Assembly: GCA_964350865.1 (NCBI GenBank)
Contig: CAYGLJ010000049.1
Span: forward strand, 1-6,951
Length of the DNA: 6,951 nucleotides
Direction of reading: 5' to 3'
Source of the DNA: Pontimonas sp964350865
GTDB taxonomy: Bacteria > Actinomycetota > Actinomycetes > Actinomycetales > Microbacteriaceae
The notes beneath the pieces were generated by a model that saw only the letters and a program-made list of their open reading frames with translations, was not told the origin of the DNA and made no database searches. Positions 1 to 6,271 of this stretch are shown piece by piece. The position numbers and the translations under genes are program-made. How positions within the stretch are numbered: position 1 is the stretch's first letter; the number at the start of each line of letters is the position of its first letter.

Positions 1-35
1 GTGGTTCCTAAGTCAATTCCTACTGCGCGTGCCAT
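1..35 (-). CDS. dnaK: DnaK (Hsp70 chaperone), N-terminal fragment cut by the window edge
   Basis: Reading the minus strand from an ATG at 35-33 gives MARAVGIDLGT and then the window ends. This matches the start of bacterial DnaK, whose first beta strand carries the phosphate-binding GIDLGTTNS motif of the Hsp70 ATPase domain. A Shine-Dalgarno sequence AAGGAG (44-49 on the complement) sits 8 bases before the ATG, which fixes the start. DnaK is the ATP-dependent cytosolic chaperone that works with GrpE and DnaJ. In many actinobacteria dnaK heads a dnaK-grpE-dnaJ-hspR operon whose last product, HspR, represses it; the HAIR-like repeats upstream fit this. Only 11 codons are visible, but motif, ribosome binding site and operators all agree. 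Confidence 0.9.
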   Translation of the reverse strand, partial: MARAVGIDLGT

Positions 36-43
36 CTGGCCTG

Positions 44-49
44 CTCCTT
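44..49 (-). promoter_or_regulatory. Ribosome binding site of dnaK
   Basis: AAGGAG on the minus strand, 8 bases upstream of the dnaK ATG. Near-perfect complement to the 16S rRNA tail; it decides the start of the truncated reading frame. Confidence 0.85.
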
Positions 50-70
50 ACTGTCTGTCATGTCGCCGAA

Positions 71-91
71 TCTGAGTCGGTGTGACTCAAT
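71..91. promoter_or_regulatory. HAIR-like operator 1 (predicted HspR site)
   Basis: Inverted repeat TGAGT-N7-ACTCA, perfect over the five core bases of each arm (73-77 and 85-89). Against the published HspR-associated inverted repeat CTTGAGT-N7-ACTCAAG it matches 11 of 14 arm bases. It covers the -10 and predicted start of the dnaK promoter, so a bound MerR-type repressor (HspR) would block initiation. Confidence 0.8.
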
Positions 92-118
92 TTTGCAACA
101 TGAGTCGACCTCTGTCAA
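90..118 (-). promoter_or_regulatory. Predicted sigma-A-type promoter of dnaK
   Basis: On the minus strand a perfect -35 TTGACA (118-113) is followed after exactly 17 bases by CAAAAT (95-90), a 4/6 match to TATAAT. Transcription would begin near 83, giving a leader of about 48 bases before the dnaK ATG. HAIR-like repeats cover the -10/start region and the -35/spacer region, as expected of a housekeeping promoter held down by a repressor and released on heat shock. Seen: the hexamers and spacing. Inferred: promoter activity. Confidence 0.7.
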
Positions 119-119
119 G
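99..119. promoter_or_regulatory. HAIR-like operator 2 (predicted HspR site)
   Basis: CATGAGT-N7-TGTCAAG matches the HAIR consensus at 11 of 14 arm bases (6/7 left, 5/7 right). It lies 28 bases from operator 1 and overlaps the -35 hexamer and spacer of the dnaK promoter. The right arm is itself part of the -35 (TGTCAA is the complement of TTGACA), which may explain its divergence from the consensus. Confidence 0.6.
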
Positions 120-133
120 TTTTTGGCAAAAAA

Positions 134-154
134 TATGAGTCATGCAGGCTCAGA
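134..154. promoter_or_regulatory. HAIR-like operator 3 (weaker predicted HspR site)
   Basis: TATGAGT-N7-GCTCAGA matches the HAIR consensus at 9 of 14 arm bases; the cores TGAGT and GCTCA differ from perfect symmetry at one position. It lies 35 bases beyond operator 2, upstream of the dnaK -35 and 68 bases before the ATG of the divergent permease gene. It could be an auxiliary site for dnaK or act on the permease. Weaker than the other two, supported mainly by position and the shared N7 spacing. Confidence 0.5.
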
Positions 155-221
155 TTTAGGTCATTGCATTTTTTCACCGCCTCATTACCCAAAATTTCCC
201 TCAAAGGACTACGGTTTTCTC

Positions 222-1589
222 ATGACCAAAGACGGTTTAGCCCCCGAGGGAACCCCTCCTTACTTGGCCGACACTGACGCTCTCCCCGTAATTGGGCTCA
301 CCGGCAATGAGGGGAAAGACATTCCCCGCAAACGCGTCTGGTCCTGGGCCTTTTGGGACTGGGCGACCCAACCCTTCAACACCGTACTCATTAGCTTCGT
401 GTGGGTGCCCAGCTACCTCACCAGCACATTCTTCGTTGATCCCGAGGTCGTGGGCACCGCCGGCGAAGCTGCGGCACTGGGACAACTGGCGAGCAACCTG
501 GGCTATGGCATTACGGTTGCCGGCCTCTTCATCGCGCTACTCGCTCCGGTTCTCGGGCAACGTGCCGACCGTATGGGTCGGCAGAAATTTCAACTGCTCC
601 TCTTCACCAGCCTCCTGATCGCTGCTCAACTGGGCTTAGCGTTCGTCCAACCCGGTGCCGAGTGGTTCTGGATGGGTGTTGCACTGATCGCCGTCGGAAG
701 CGTCTTCGGGGAGATAGCGGGCGTGAACTACAACGCGCTCCTGGTGTCTATTGCGACACCAAAGACTGTGGGGAAGGTCTCCGGGCTGGGCTGGGGATTT
801 GGCTACCTCGGCGGAATTATCGCGCTGGCCCTCGTGGTGGGGCTGATTCTGGGAGGGGTCCTTGACGGCACGGTGGGGTTGACGTTCCAGCTGATCGCAT
901 TGGGTTCGACCATCTGGACCGTCATCTTTGTGATACCCATCTTCGTCAACGTGCCGGAGCCGCCGAAGCTAACCACCGCCGCAAAAGTGGGATTCTTCCG
1001 CAGCTACGTGGAGCTTTGGCGCAGTATCGTCAGGCTCTGGAAAGAGAGTCGACCTACCTTCTGGTTCCTGCTCGCTAGTGCGGTCTATCGCGATGGTCTT
1101 TCTGCTGTTTTTGTGTTCGGATCAGTCATCGCGAGCATCGTGTTCGGTTTCACCTTCACGGACCTGGTGATTTTTGGCATCGCGCTCAACATTGTTGCGG
1201 GCATCTCCACAATTTTTGCCGGTCGTCTTGACGATCGTTTTGGCCCCAAGAACGTCATCCTGATCTCGGTGTTTGGGCTAGTTGTCTGCACCCTCGCGGT
1301 GTTCTTCCTCGTGGACCTGGGAACGCCCATGTTTTGGGTAGCGGGACTGATTCTTGCTCTCTTCACCGGACCAGCTCAAGCAGCCTCCCGGTCGTTCCTG
1401 GCGCGAGTCACTCCTGCGGGTAAAGAAGGGGAGGTCTTCGGCCTCTACGCCACCACCGGTCGGGCTGCTGGCTGGATGGCATCTCTTGCGTGGGGAGTGT
1501 TCATCGCGCTGGCGGGAAGTCAAACGCTCTTTGGTCTCCTCGGGATCGCCCTGGTGCTCCTCATCGGAGGCATCATGCTGTTCTTCGTG
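222..1589 (+). CDS. UMF1-family MFS permease, 3' end lost in the sequence gap
   Basis: Inner-membrane major facilitator of the UMF1 (Atg22-like) family; substrate unknown. From ATG 222 there are 456 residues before the Ns. After a polar tail of about 38 residues comes WDWATQPFNT at about 45-54, at the start of the first membrane segment, typical of the family. The MFS loop motif GQRADRMGRQK lies at 112-122 and its counterpart GRLDDRFGPK at 334-343. The UMF1-like stretch GPAQAASRSFLARVTP spans 383-398, followed by FGLYATTGRA. About twelve hydrophobic segments are visible and the last (437-456) reaches the gap, so only a short tail and the stop are missing. The frame is open back to 60, but that stretch lies in the operator region and has no permease-like sequence; ATG 222 has AAAGGA at 203-208, with a rather long 13-base spacing. 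Divergent from dnaK, with HAIR-like repeats between them. Confidence 0.88.
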
Positions 1590-1689
1590 NNNNNNNNNNN
1601 NNNNNNNNNNNNNNNNNNNNNNNNNNNNNNNNNNNNNNNNNNNNNNNNNNNNNNNNNNNNNNNNNNNNNNNNNNNNNNNNNNNNNNNNN
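1590..1689. other. Assembly gap (100 Ns)
   Basis: Exactly 100 undetermined bases, the usual placeholder length, so the real size is unknown. The gap hides the stop of the permease gene on the left and the last residues and stop of the lycopene elongase gene on the right. Two genes converge here, so any intrinsic terminators would lie here too. Reading frames that run through the Ns are artefacts. Confidence 0.97.
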
Positions 1690-2489
1690 CCCAAGAACCA
1701 CTTCCAGCTCCGATTCGCTTTCCACGCGTCCTCGTCACTGACGGACCACCACGGCGCGAGCGCCCCGACATAGAGCAACGCAACAGGCGCGATCAAAGGC
1801 AGGGGCCACGGAGTGCCGAGGACGATGAGGCCCGCCACTGCATAGAGCCCGAGCGCAAAGCGCACCGTGCCTTTGGCCCCTATGGCAGTAGCAATCGACC
1901 CCACGCCCGCATCACGATCTGCCACCACATCCTGGACAGCCCCAAAAGCATGAGATGCCATCCCCCAAAAAAAGAATGCGCCTAACAGCGTCAATGCCAG
2001 CCCCGTGAGCTCTGAACCGACCAACGCCATGGCGTAAACGGCCGGCATCACAAAGTGGAGGCTCGACGTCACAGAGTCCACGAACGGAACCTCTTTGAAC
2101 CGAAAGTTCTTGGCGGAGTACGCGACGACAAAAAACAAGGCCAATGCGAGCACACCGGTGGAGAGGAGAGACCCCCACAAAATCAGAGGAACCAGAAAAG
2201 GAAGCGGGAGGAGTGCTGAGAGGAACACCATGGGCCGATGTAGCTCAGGGCCCAACAAAGCGCCCTCCACACCACCTTTTCGCGGATTTCGCAGATCTGA
2301 CTCGTAGTCAAAAACATCGTTGATGCCATACATCAAGACGTTGTAGGGGATGAGGAAAAACACAGTCCCGAGAACGAAAAGAGCATCAAACTCGCCGACA
2401 TAGAGGTAATACGTCAGCCCAAACGGAAATGCGGTGTTGATCCAGCTCAACGGGCGCGAGCTCAGAACCAACGTTCGCAGTGCACTCAC
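1690..2489 (-). CDS. crtEb: Lycopene elongase (UbiA-family prenyltransferase), C-terminus in gap
   Basis: Membrane prenyltransferase expected to add DMAPP-derived C5 units to both ends of lycopene, giving the C50 skeleton (flavuxanthin in Corynebacterium). 266 residues are visible; corynebacterial CrtEb is about 287, so roughly 20 residues and the stop lie in the Ns. The first aspartate-rich motif is N57 D58..D61...D65 (NDVFDYESD) and the second is D187..D191.D193 (DVVADRDAG). These bind the Mg-diphosphate of the prenyl donor. Many hydrophobic segments surround them, and AYSAKNFRFKEVP (123-135) resembles the family's YS-x-K region. The start is GTG at 2489, inside a GTGA overlap with the crtYf stop, so translation is probably coupled. 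Other UbiA enzymes (menaquinone, heme, chlorophyll) are possible by fold alone, but the last place in a crtB-I-Ye-Yf operon points to CrtEb. Confidence 0.9.
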
Positions 2490-2794
2490 GAGCTCTCCGA
2501 CGCTCGGGGCTCTAGCAAGTGCCAGAGTGCTGGAATCATCATCAATGCCGCCACTGTGTAGGCGAAGTCCTCGACCGGAGCGAGCCCGACCATCACGCCG
2601 CTCAGCAGCTCAGAGTCATAGGCGACAAGTCCGGTTCCGATGATGGCGTTATCAAAAACCGCCGTCAACATCATCATGACCGTAGCCGATATCACCCACG
2701 GGAGCGCCCGCGGGGCTACCCCCCGACCGAGCGCGGCACCCAGCACGAGAGCTGCGACCACGAGGAAGGGAAGATTGATTAACCAGTAGGTCAC
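2486..2794 (-). CDS. crtYf: C50 carotenoid cyclase subunit (CrtYf-type)
   Basis: Small membrane protein of 102 residues, one half of the heterodimeric lycopene-cyclase-domain enzyme that forms the end rings of C50 carotenoids. Three or so hydrophobic segments are seen. Conserved-looking acidic positions are F47-D48-N49 and P73-V74-E75-D76-F77; the second is the family's P-x-E-E/D motif near the start of the last helix. The length is usual for these roughly 100-130 residue subunits. The GTG start at 2794 overlaps the crtYe stop by four bases (GTGA), and the gene's own stop overlaps the crtEb start the same way. Whether the rings are epsilon, gamma or beta cannot be told from sequence alone, so the symbol (Yf versus Yh or LbtB-like) follows the corynebacterial naming. 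Confidence 0.85.
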   Translation of the reverse strand: MTYWLINLPFLVVAALVLGAALGRGVAPRALPWVISATVMMMLTAVFDNAIIGTGLVAYDSELLSGVMVGLAPVEDFAYTVAALMMIPALWHLLEPRASESS

Positions 2795-3120
2795 ACGCTC
2801 CTCCTCTTCTCAAGCGCCTTCTTGGCCCAGAGGTAGGAGATCAAGGTCGAGTAGGTGAGCACCATGAGGAAAAACAATTCCTCCAGAGGAAGCTCAGGGC
2901 CCAAGAGAACTCCCGTCATCCACGGACCAGAGCCCCGGAAAAACACTCCGGTCGCAATTCCCACCACGTCCCACACCAGGAAGAACGCCACCGACATCGC
3001 GATAATCGCTGCGGACCGCAGGATGGCTCCGCCAAAGAATGCCAGCTTGTGTCGAAAATCCAACAAACCAATCCCTACCAAAGACGTCAACAACGCCACC
3101 AGGTAGAGAAAAGACACCAC
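2791..3120 (-). CDS. crtYe: C50 carotenoid cyclase subunit (CrtYe-type)
   Basis: Partner of the following CrtYf-like protein; neither half alone is expected to be active. 109 residues with three to four membrane segments, W50-D51..G54 in the second or third helix, and the P-x-E-E motif P78-L79-E80-E81-L-F-F, characteristic of lycopene cyclase domain proteins. The C-terminus is basic (KKALEKRRSV). The gene lies 5 bases after the crtI stop, and its ribosome binding site AGGAGG overlaps that stop codon (TAG). Two GTG codons follow in tandem: the one at 3120 is only 1-2 bases from the ribosome binding site, the one at 3117 about 4-5, so the real start may be 3117 with one residue less. Ends in a GTGA overlap with crtYf. 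Confidence 0.85.
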   Translation of the reverse strand: MVSFLYLVALLTSLVGIGLLDFRHKLAFFGGAILRSAAIIAMSVAFFLVWDVVGIATGVFFRGSGPWMTGVLLGPELPLEELFFLMVLTYSTLISYLWAKKALEKRRSV

Positions 3121-3125
3121 GCCTC

Positions 3126-4712
3126 CTACGACACCGGCATCAGAGGTTCGGGCAAGGGTGCTGTCGACACGTCGCCTCGCACCCTCTTCACCAGCACTTC
3201 GGCACTAATCAAACACATGGGCAAGCCGATTCCGGGAATGGTCGAGCTTCCGGCGTAGTAGAGGCCCTGAACCTTCTTCGACACATTGCCCGAACGGAAC
3301 AGCGCGCTCTGCATCAGCGTGTGAGCCGGGCCGAGGGCAGTGCCCATCCAGGCGTTGAGGTCCGCCTGAAAGTCTGCCGGTCCGACACTGCGCCGGACCA
3401 CGATGCGCTCTGCGAGGTCACTCGCGCCGCTCCACTGCGAGATTTGCTCGATAGCGCGATCTGCGATCTCCTCCACCGCCTTATCGCCGGATCCATCCAG
3501 TCCGCCGCGGCCCAGGCTGACATCAGCAGGCATTGGCACCAGGACGAAGATATTGGTGTCGCCCTTAGGCGCCACACCACTGTCCGTGGCGCTGGGCTTA
3601 CAGACGTAGAGCGACGCAGGGTTTGGCACGGTCGGCTTGTCCGCAAAAATCTGAGAGAAATTGTCTTCCCAGTCCTCAGTAAAGAACAGGGTGTGGTGGA
3701 GCAACTCAGGAACCTCGCCCTTCACACCCAGATATAAGAGAACAGCACTCGGGCCGGCAATCTTCTTGTCCCAATAGGACTGTGGGTAAGTCTGAAGCTC
3801 AGCGGGAAGAAGCTTCGTTTCGCTGTGGTGAAGATCCGTGGTCGACACCACAAAGTCAGCCTCCAGCGTGTGGGCAACGCCATGTGAGTCTTCGTAGGTC
3901 ACGCCGGTCGCGTGAGCCTTTCCTGATCTTTTTTCCGTCGTGATGGCGGAGACCCGAGCTTGGGTGAGCACAGTGACACCGTGGTCTTCGATCACGGTGC
4001 GCATCGAGTCGATCACGCTGGTGAAACCGCCCTCGGCATACAGGACCCCGTCTTCGAGGTCGAGGTAGGACATCAGGTGAAACATGCTCGGCGCAATGTA
4101 CGGGGAGGAACCCAGGAACACTGCGGGGTATCCCAGCAGTTGCTGAATCTTGGGATTCTTCGTGTGACGCTTCGCGAACGTCATGATTGGAGTCGTCAGC
4201 AGGCGAAACAGTGTCCCGACGCGCTTCAAGACCGCGGGAACCAACAGGGTGCGCAAACTCTGGAACGACGTGTACAGAAAGTACTCTTTGGCAATCTCGT
4301 AAGTCTCTTTTGCCGAGTCAAGGTACTTCTCCATAGTGGCGCGGGACCCCGGCTCAATCTCTTCCAGGAGTGCCAGGTTGTCTTCACGACTGGCGCGAAC
4401 ATCGATAATTTCAGCCTGTAAGCCACCCTGAGGCTCGAAGTAGACACGGTAACCAGGGTCCAGCTTGGTGAGCTTCAGATGCTCGTCCGCCGAGGTACCC
4501 ATGAGTTTGTACCAGTGATCAAAAACCTCGGGCATCAGATACCAGGATGGTCCGGTATCAAAACGGAACCCGTCCTTCTCCCACAGACCAGCTCGACCGC
4601 CCAAACGCGCATGCGCCTCAACAAGAGTCACCTGGTAACCATCACGAGCCAACAACCCAGCGGTGGCAATACCACCGATTCCTCCACCAACAACGACAAC
4701 AGACTTAGACAC
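3126..4712 (-). CDS. crtI: Phytoene desaturase (CrtI)
   Basis: FAD-dependent desaturase that turns colourless phytoene into lycopene, normally by four desaturations. 528 residues, a usual length. The N-terminus is a dinucleotide-binding fold: VVVVGGGIGGIA (5-16) with the GxGxxG glycines, then the acidic residue ending the second strand (VEAH) and LGGRAG. After it comes GFRFDTGPSWYLMP, well conserved in CrtI. Near the C-terminus (about 485-505) is the carotenoid oxidoreductase signature YYAGSSTIPGIGLPM. The start is GTG 4712, preceded by AGAAAGG at a 6-base spacing; this ribosome binding site lies inside the end of crtB, and the two genes overlap by 8 bases. Membrane-associated but without a clear transmembrane segment. 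A CrtI product of four rather than three or five steps is inferred from the C50 pathway context. Confidence 0.95.
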   Translation of the reverse strand: MSKSVVVVGGGIGGIATAGLLARDGYQVTLVEAHARLGGRAGLWEKDGFRFDTGPSWYLMPEVFDHWYKLMGTSADEHLKLTKLDPGYRVYFEPQGGLQAEIIDVRASREDNLALLEEIEPGSRATMEKYLDSAKETYEIAKEYFLYTSFQSLRTLLVPAVLKRVGTLFRLLTTPIMTFAKRHTKNPKIQQLLGYPAVFLGSSPYIAPSMFHLMSYLDLEDGVLYAEGGFTSVIDSMRTVIEDHGVTVLTQARVSAITTEKRSGKAHATGVTYEDSHGVAHTLEADFVVSTTDLHHSETKLLPAELQTYPQSYWDKKIAGPSAVLLYLGVKGEVPELLHHTLFFTEDWEDNFSQIFADKPTVPNPASLYVCKPSATDSGVAPKGDTNIFVLVPMPADVSLGRGGLDGSGDKAVEEIADRAIEQISQWSGASDLAERIVVRRSVGPADFQADLNAWMGTALGPAHTLMQSALFRSGNVSKKVQGLYYAGSSTIPGIGLPMCLISAEVLVKRVRGDVSTAPLPEPLMPVS

Positions 4713-5616
4713 GAGGAGCCTTTCTCAAACTGCGAGGAGCGGAGGGGACGTAACCGGTGAGGACGCGCACGGCGAGAACCGCTTTCGTCACGTCAGGAAC
4801 ACTAATCCGTGAAGTTTGGAGAACGGTGGCAGGGGTCTTTCGAATTCGCTCACCGAGGGCCTCAAAGAGGGCGTGCGCCAATGAAACTGCCCGCCTCGCG
4901 TTTGGCGGAAGCAAAGGAAGGGCGGCAGCCGAGTCACCAAGGTCGCGGTCGATGTCATCCAGAAGACGGAGCTTCGTGTCCTCATCGAGGTCCTCTACCG
5001 ATACTCCCGGGAAATAACTCCGCCCCAGAGCTTGAACATCAGCGCCGAGGTCGCGCAAAAAGTTGACCTTCTGGAACGCAGCGCCCAAAGCCCTCGCGCC
5101 CCTAACCATGACCTCCCGGTCAGCGTCAGAGACCTCTCGGCCCTCGAGAAACGCTTCCAAGCACATCAAACCGACGACTTCGGCCGACCCGTAGACATAC
5201 TCCTCAAAGGTCTTCGGGGTGTGTTGGGTCTGGGTGAGGTCCATCCGCATGGAATGGAAGAACGGGCGAGTGAGCTCAGCGGTGACGCCGACCTGACGAG
5301 CAGAGACGGCGAAGGCATGCACAATCAGGTTGGTGCTGTAACCGACCTCGAGTGCCCGCTCAGTGTCAGCCTCGAGTGCATCCAACATGGCGCCAGCTTC
5401 TGCGGTGGAAACCCCGGCCTCAGCCGCAACGCCATCGACAATTTCATCGGCCAATCGGACCAGGGCATAGAGATTACCGATGTGGGTTCGCACCCGAGGC
5501 TCCAGAAGCCGGGAGGCAAGGCCAAAAGAGGTGGAGTAGCGCTTGATTACGCCCTGCGAGGTCTCCTGGGCTACCCGAGTGTAGAGATCTATCCGGGTAT
5601 CTAACTCAACCGCCAC
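4705..5616 (-). CDS. crtB: Phytoene synthase (CrtB)
   Basis: Joins two geranylgeranyl diphosphates head to head to 15-cis-phytoene, the committing step of the pathway. 303 residues, a normal length. Squalene/phytoene synthase family: first aspartate motif D57-E-I-V-D61 after LYALVRLA, YVYGSAEVVGLMC at 141-152, and second motif N185-F-L-R-D189...D193, then ALGRSYFP (196-203); these acidic residues bind Mg-diphosphate. The start is GTG 5616, with GGAAGGA (5624-5630) 7 bases upstream, a strong site. First gene of the minus-strand operon, divergent from idi with a 109-base spacer. No convincing -35/-10 pair was found for it in that spacer. Its GGPP-supplying partner crtE, often next to crtB in related clusters, is not here. 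Confidence 0.94.
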   Translation of the reverse strand: MAVELDTRIDLYTRVAQETSQGVIKRYSTSFGLASRLLEPRVRTHIGNLYALVRLADEIVDGVAAEAGVSTAEAGAMLDALEADTERALEVGYSTNLIVHAFAVSARQVGVTAELTRPFFHSMRMDLTQTQHTPKTFEEYVYGSAEVVGLMCLEAFLEGREVSDADREVMVRGARALGAAFQKVNFLRDLGADVQALGRSYFPGVSVEDLDEDTKLRLLDDIDRDLGDSAAALPLLPPNARRAVSLAHALFEALGERIRKTPATVLQTSRISVPDVTKAVLAVRVLTGYVPSAPRSLRKAPRV

Positions 5617-5646
5617 AGTGGGGTCCTTCCCGAGGGATATTTCCGT

Positions 5647-5656
5647 GCCAATTGGC
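5647..5656. repeat. Perfect palindrome in the crtB-idi divergent promoter region
   Basis: GCCAATTGGC, a perfect 10-base palindrome lying between crtB and idi. Its right half runs into the candidate -35 of idi. A repressor or activator site shared by the two divergent units is possible. A palindrome this short could arise by chance in a spacer of this size (roughly one in ten), so the call is weak. Confidence 0.25.
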
Positions 5657-5680
5657 TAGGCTGTGCTGGTCGCACATAGT
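5653..5680 (+). promoter_or_regulatory. Candidate promoter of idi
   Basis: TTGGCT (5653-5658, 4/6 to TTGACA), a 16-base spacer and CATAGT (5675-5680, 4/6 to TATAAT). Transcription would begin near 5687, leaving a leader of about 39 bases before the idi ATG. Moderate matches only. Confidence 0.4.
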
Positions 5681-5692
5681 CGACAACGACAA
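5681..5692. repeat. Tandem CGACAA hexamers upstream of idi
   Basis: CGACAA occurs twice in direct succession just after the candidate idi -10. On the minus strand it reads TTGTCG twice, so either copy could be a poor -35 for crtB, but no matching -10 follows at 16-19 bases. Short and possibly accidental. Confidence 0.2.
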
Positions 5693-5725
5693 GTTATTAC
5701 CCTTGCACAGTAGCGCGAGTAGACG

Positions 5726-6271
5726 ATGAAAACCTCCGAACTGGTCATCCTCCTGGACGAGGACGGTGCCGACATTGGCACAGCCGACAAAGCCACCGTC
5801 CACACCACAGATACGCCGCTTCACTTGGCCTTCTCGTGTCACATCTTTAACGACGAGGGACAAGTACTCATCACCCGGCGAGCCCTTTCTAAGAAAACGT
5901 GGCCGGGCGTGTGGACCAATTCGGCCTGCGGTCATCCCGGACCTGGCGAACCCATGAAAGACGCCATTCGACGCAGAGCGCAACACGAGTTAGGCCTCGA
6001 ACTCCACGACATCACTGAGGCACTGCCTGACTTTCGATACCGGGCTGTGGACGCATCCGGAATTGTTGAGAACGAAATATGTCCCGTCTTTGTGGCGCGC
6101 GCCACCACAGATCCCTCACCTCTGGGGGAAGAAGTGTGCGAGTGGCAATGGGTTGACCCCGACGCCCTCCACCGCTCGGTCCATAACACCCCTTTTGCCT
6201 TTAGCCCCTGGCTAGTAGACCAGATGGAGCAGTGGGGTGAGCGTTATGGCTTCGAGACGTCAGTGCGGTGA
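5726..6271 (+). CDS. idi: Isopentenyl-diphosphate delta-isomerase, type 1
   Basis: Cytosolic Nudix-fold enzyme that interconverts IPP and DMAPP, supplying the starter and the C5 donor for the carotenoid enzymes alongside. 181 residues, like E. coli Idi (182). Visible active-site residues: H26 and H33 (metal), R51-R52 and K56 (diphosphate), catalytic C68 in TNSACGH with H70, and E115/E117 in ENEICPVF; these correspond to E. coli H25, H32, C67, H69, E114 and E116. RRRAQHELGL (82-91) is the Nudix-helix region. The start is ATG 5726; there is no clear Shine-Dalgarno before it, which is odd beside the strong site of crtB. Divergent from crtB, convergent with dcd. The last eight codons (YGFETSVR) and stop overlap the end of dcd on the other strand. 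Confidence 0.95.
   Translation: MKTSELVILLDEDGADIGTADKATVHTTDTPLHLAFSCHIFNDEGQVLITRRALSKKTWPGVWTNSACGHPGPGEPMKDAIRRRAQHELGLELHDITEALPDFRYRAVDASGIVENEICPVFVARATTDPSPLGEEVCEWQWVDPDALHRSVHNTPFAFSPWLVDQMEQWGERYGFETSVR

Noticed and set aside
123..151. TTGGCA at 123-128 as a -35 for the permease
   Set aside because: No acceptable -10 follows at 16-19 bases (the bases at 146-151 read AGGCTC), so no promoter is called.
60..221. An in-frame 54-codon extension of the permease starting at ATG 60
   Set aside because: It runs through the dnaK promoter and all three HAIR-like repeats, has no ribosome binding site, and its sequence resembles no permease N-terminus. ATG 222 is preferred.
1278..1589. Minus-strand frame joining the elongase to sequence left of the gap
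   Set aside because: Left of the gap the frame is antisense to the permease, highly charged and not membrane-like. CrtEb must end within the gap.
1690..1985. Continuation of the permease frame beyond the Ns on the plus strand
   Set aside because: It is antisense to the lycopene elongase gene, hydrophilic, and unlike the UMF1 family. The frame only stays open because Ns are translated as unknown.
3039..3737. A 232-codon plus-strand open frame across crtI and crtYe
   Set aside because: Fully antisense to well-recognised genes, no ribosome binding site, no recognisable domain. A shadow of GC-biased coding.
5690..5705. CAAG-N8-CTTG inverted repeat before idi as a MarR-type operator
   Set aside because: The arms pair over only four bases and fail beyond that, which is too weak to report as a site.
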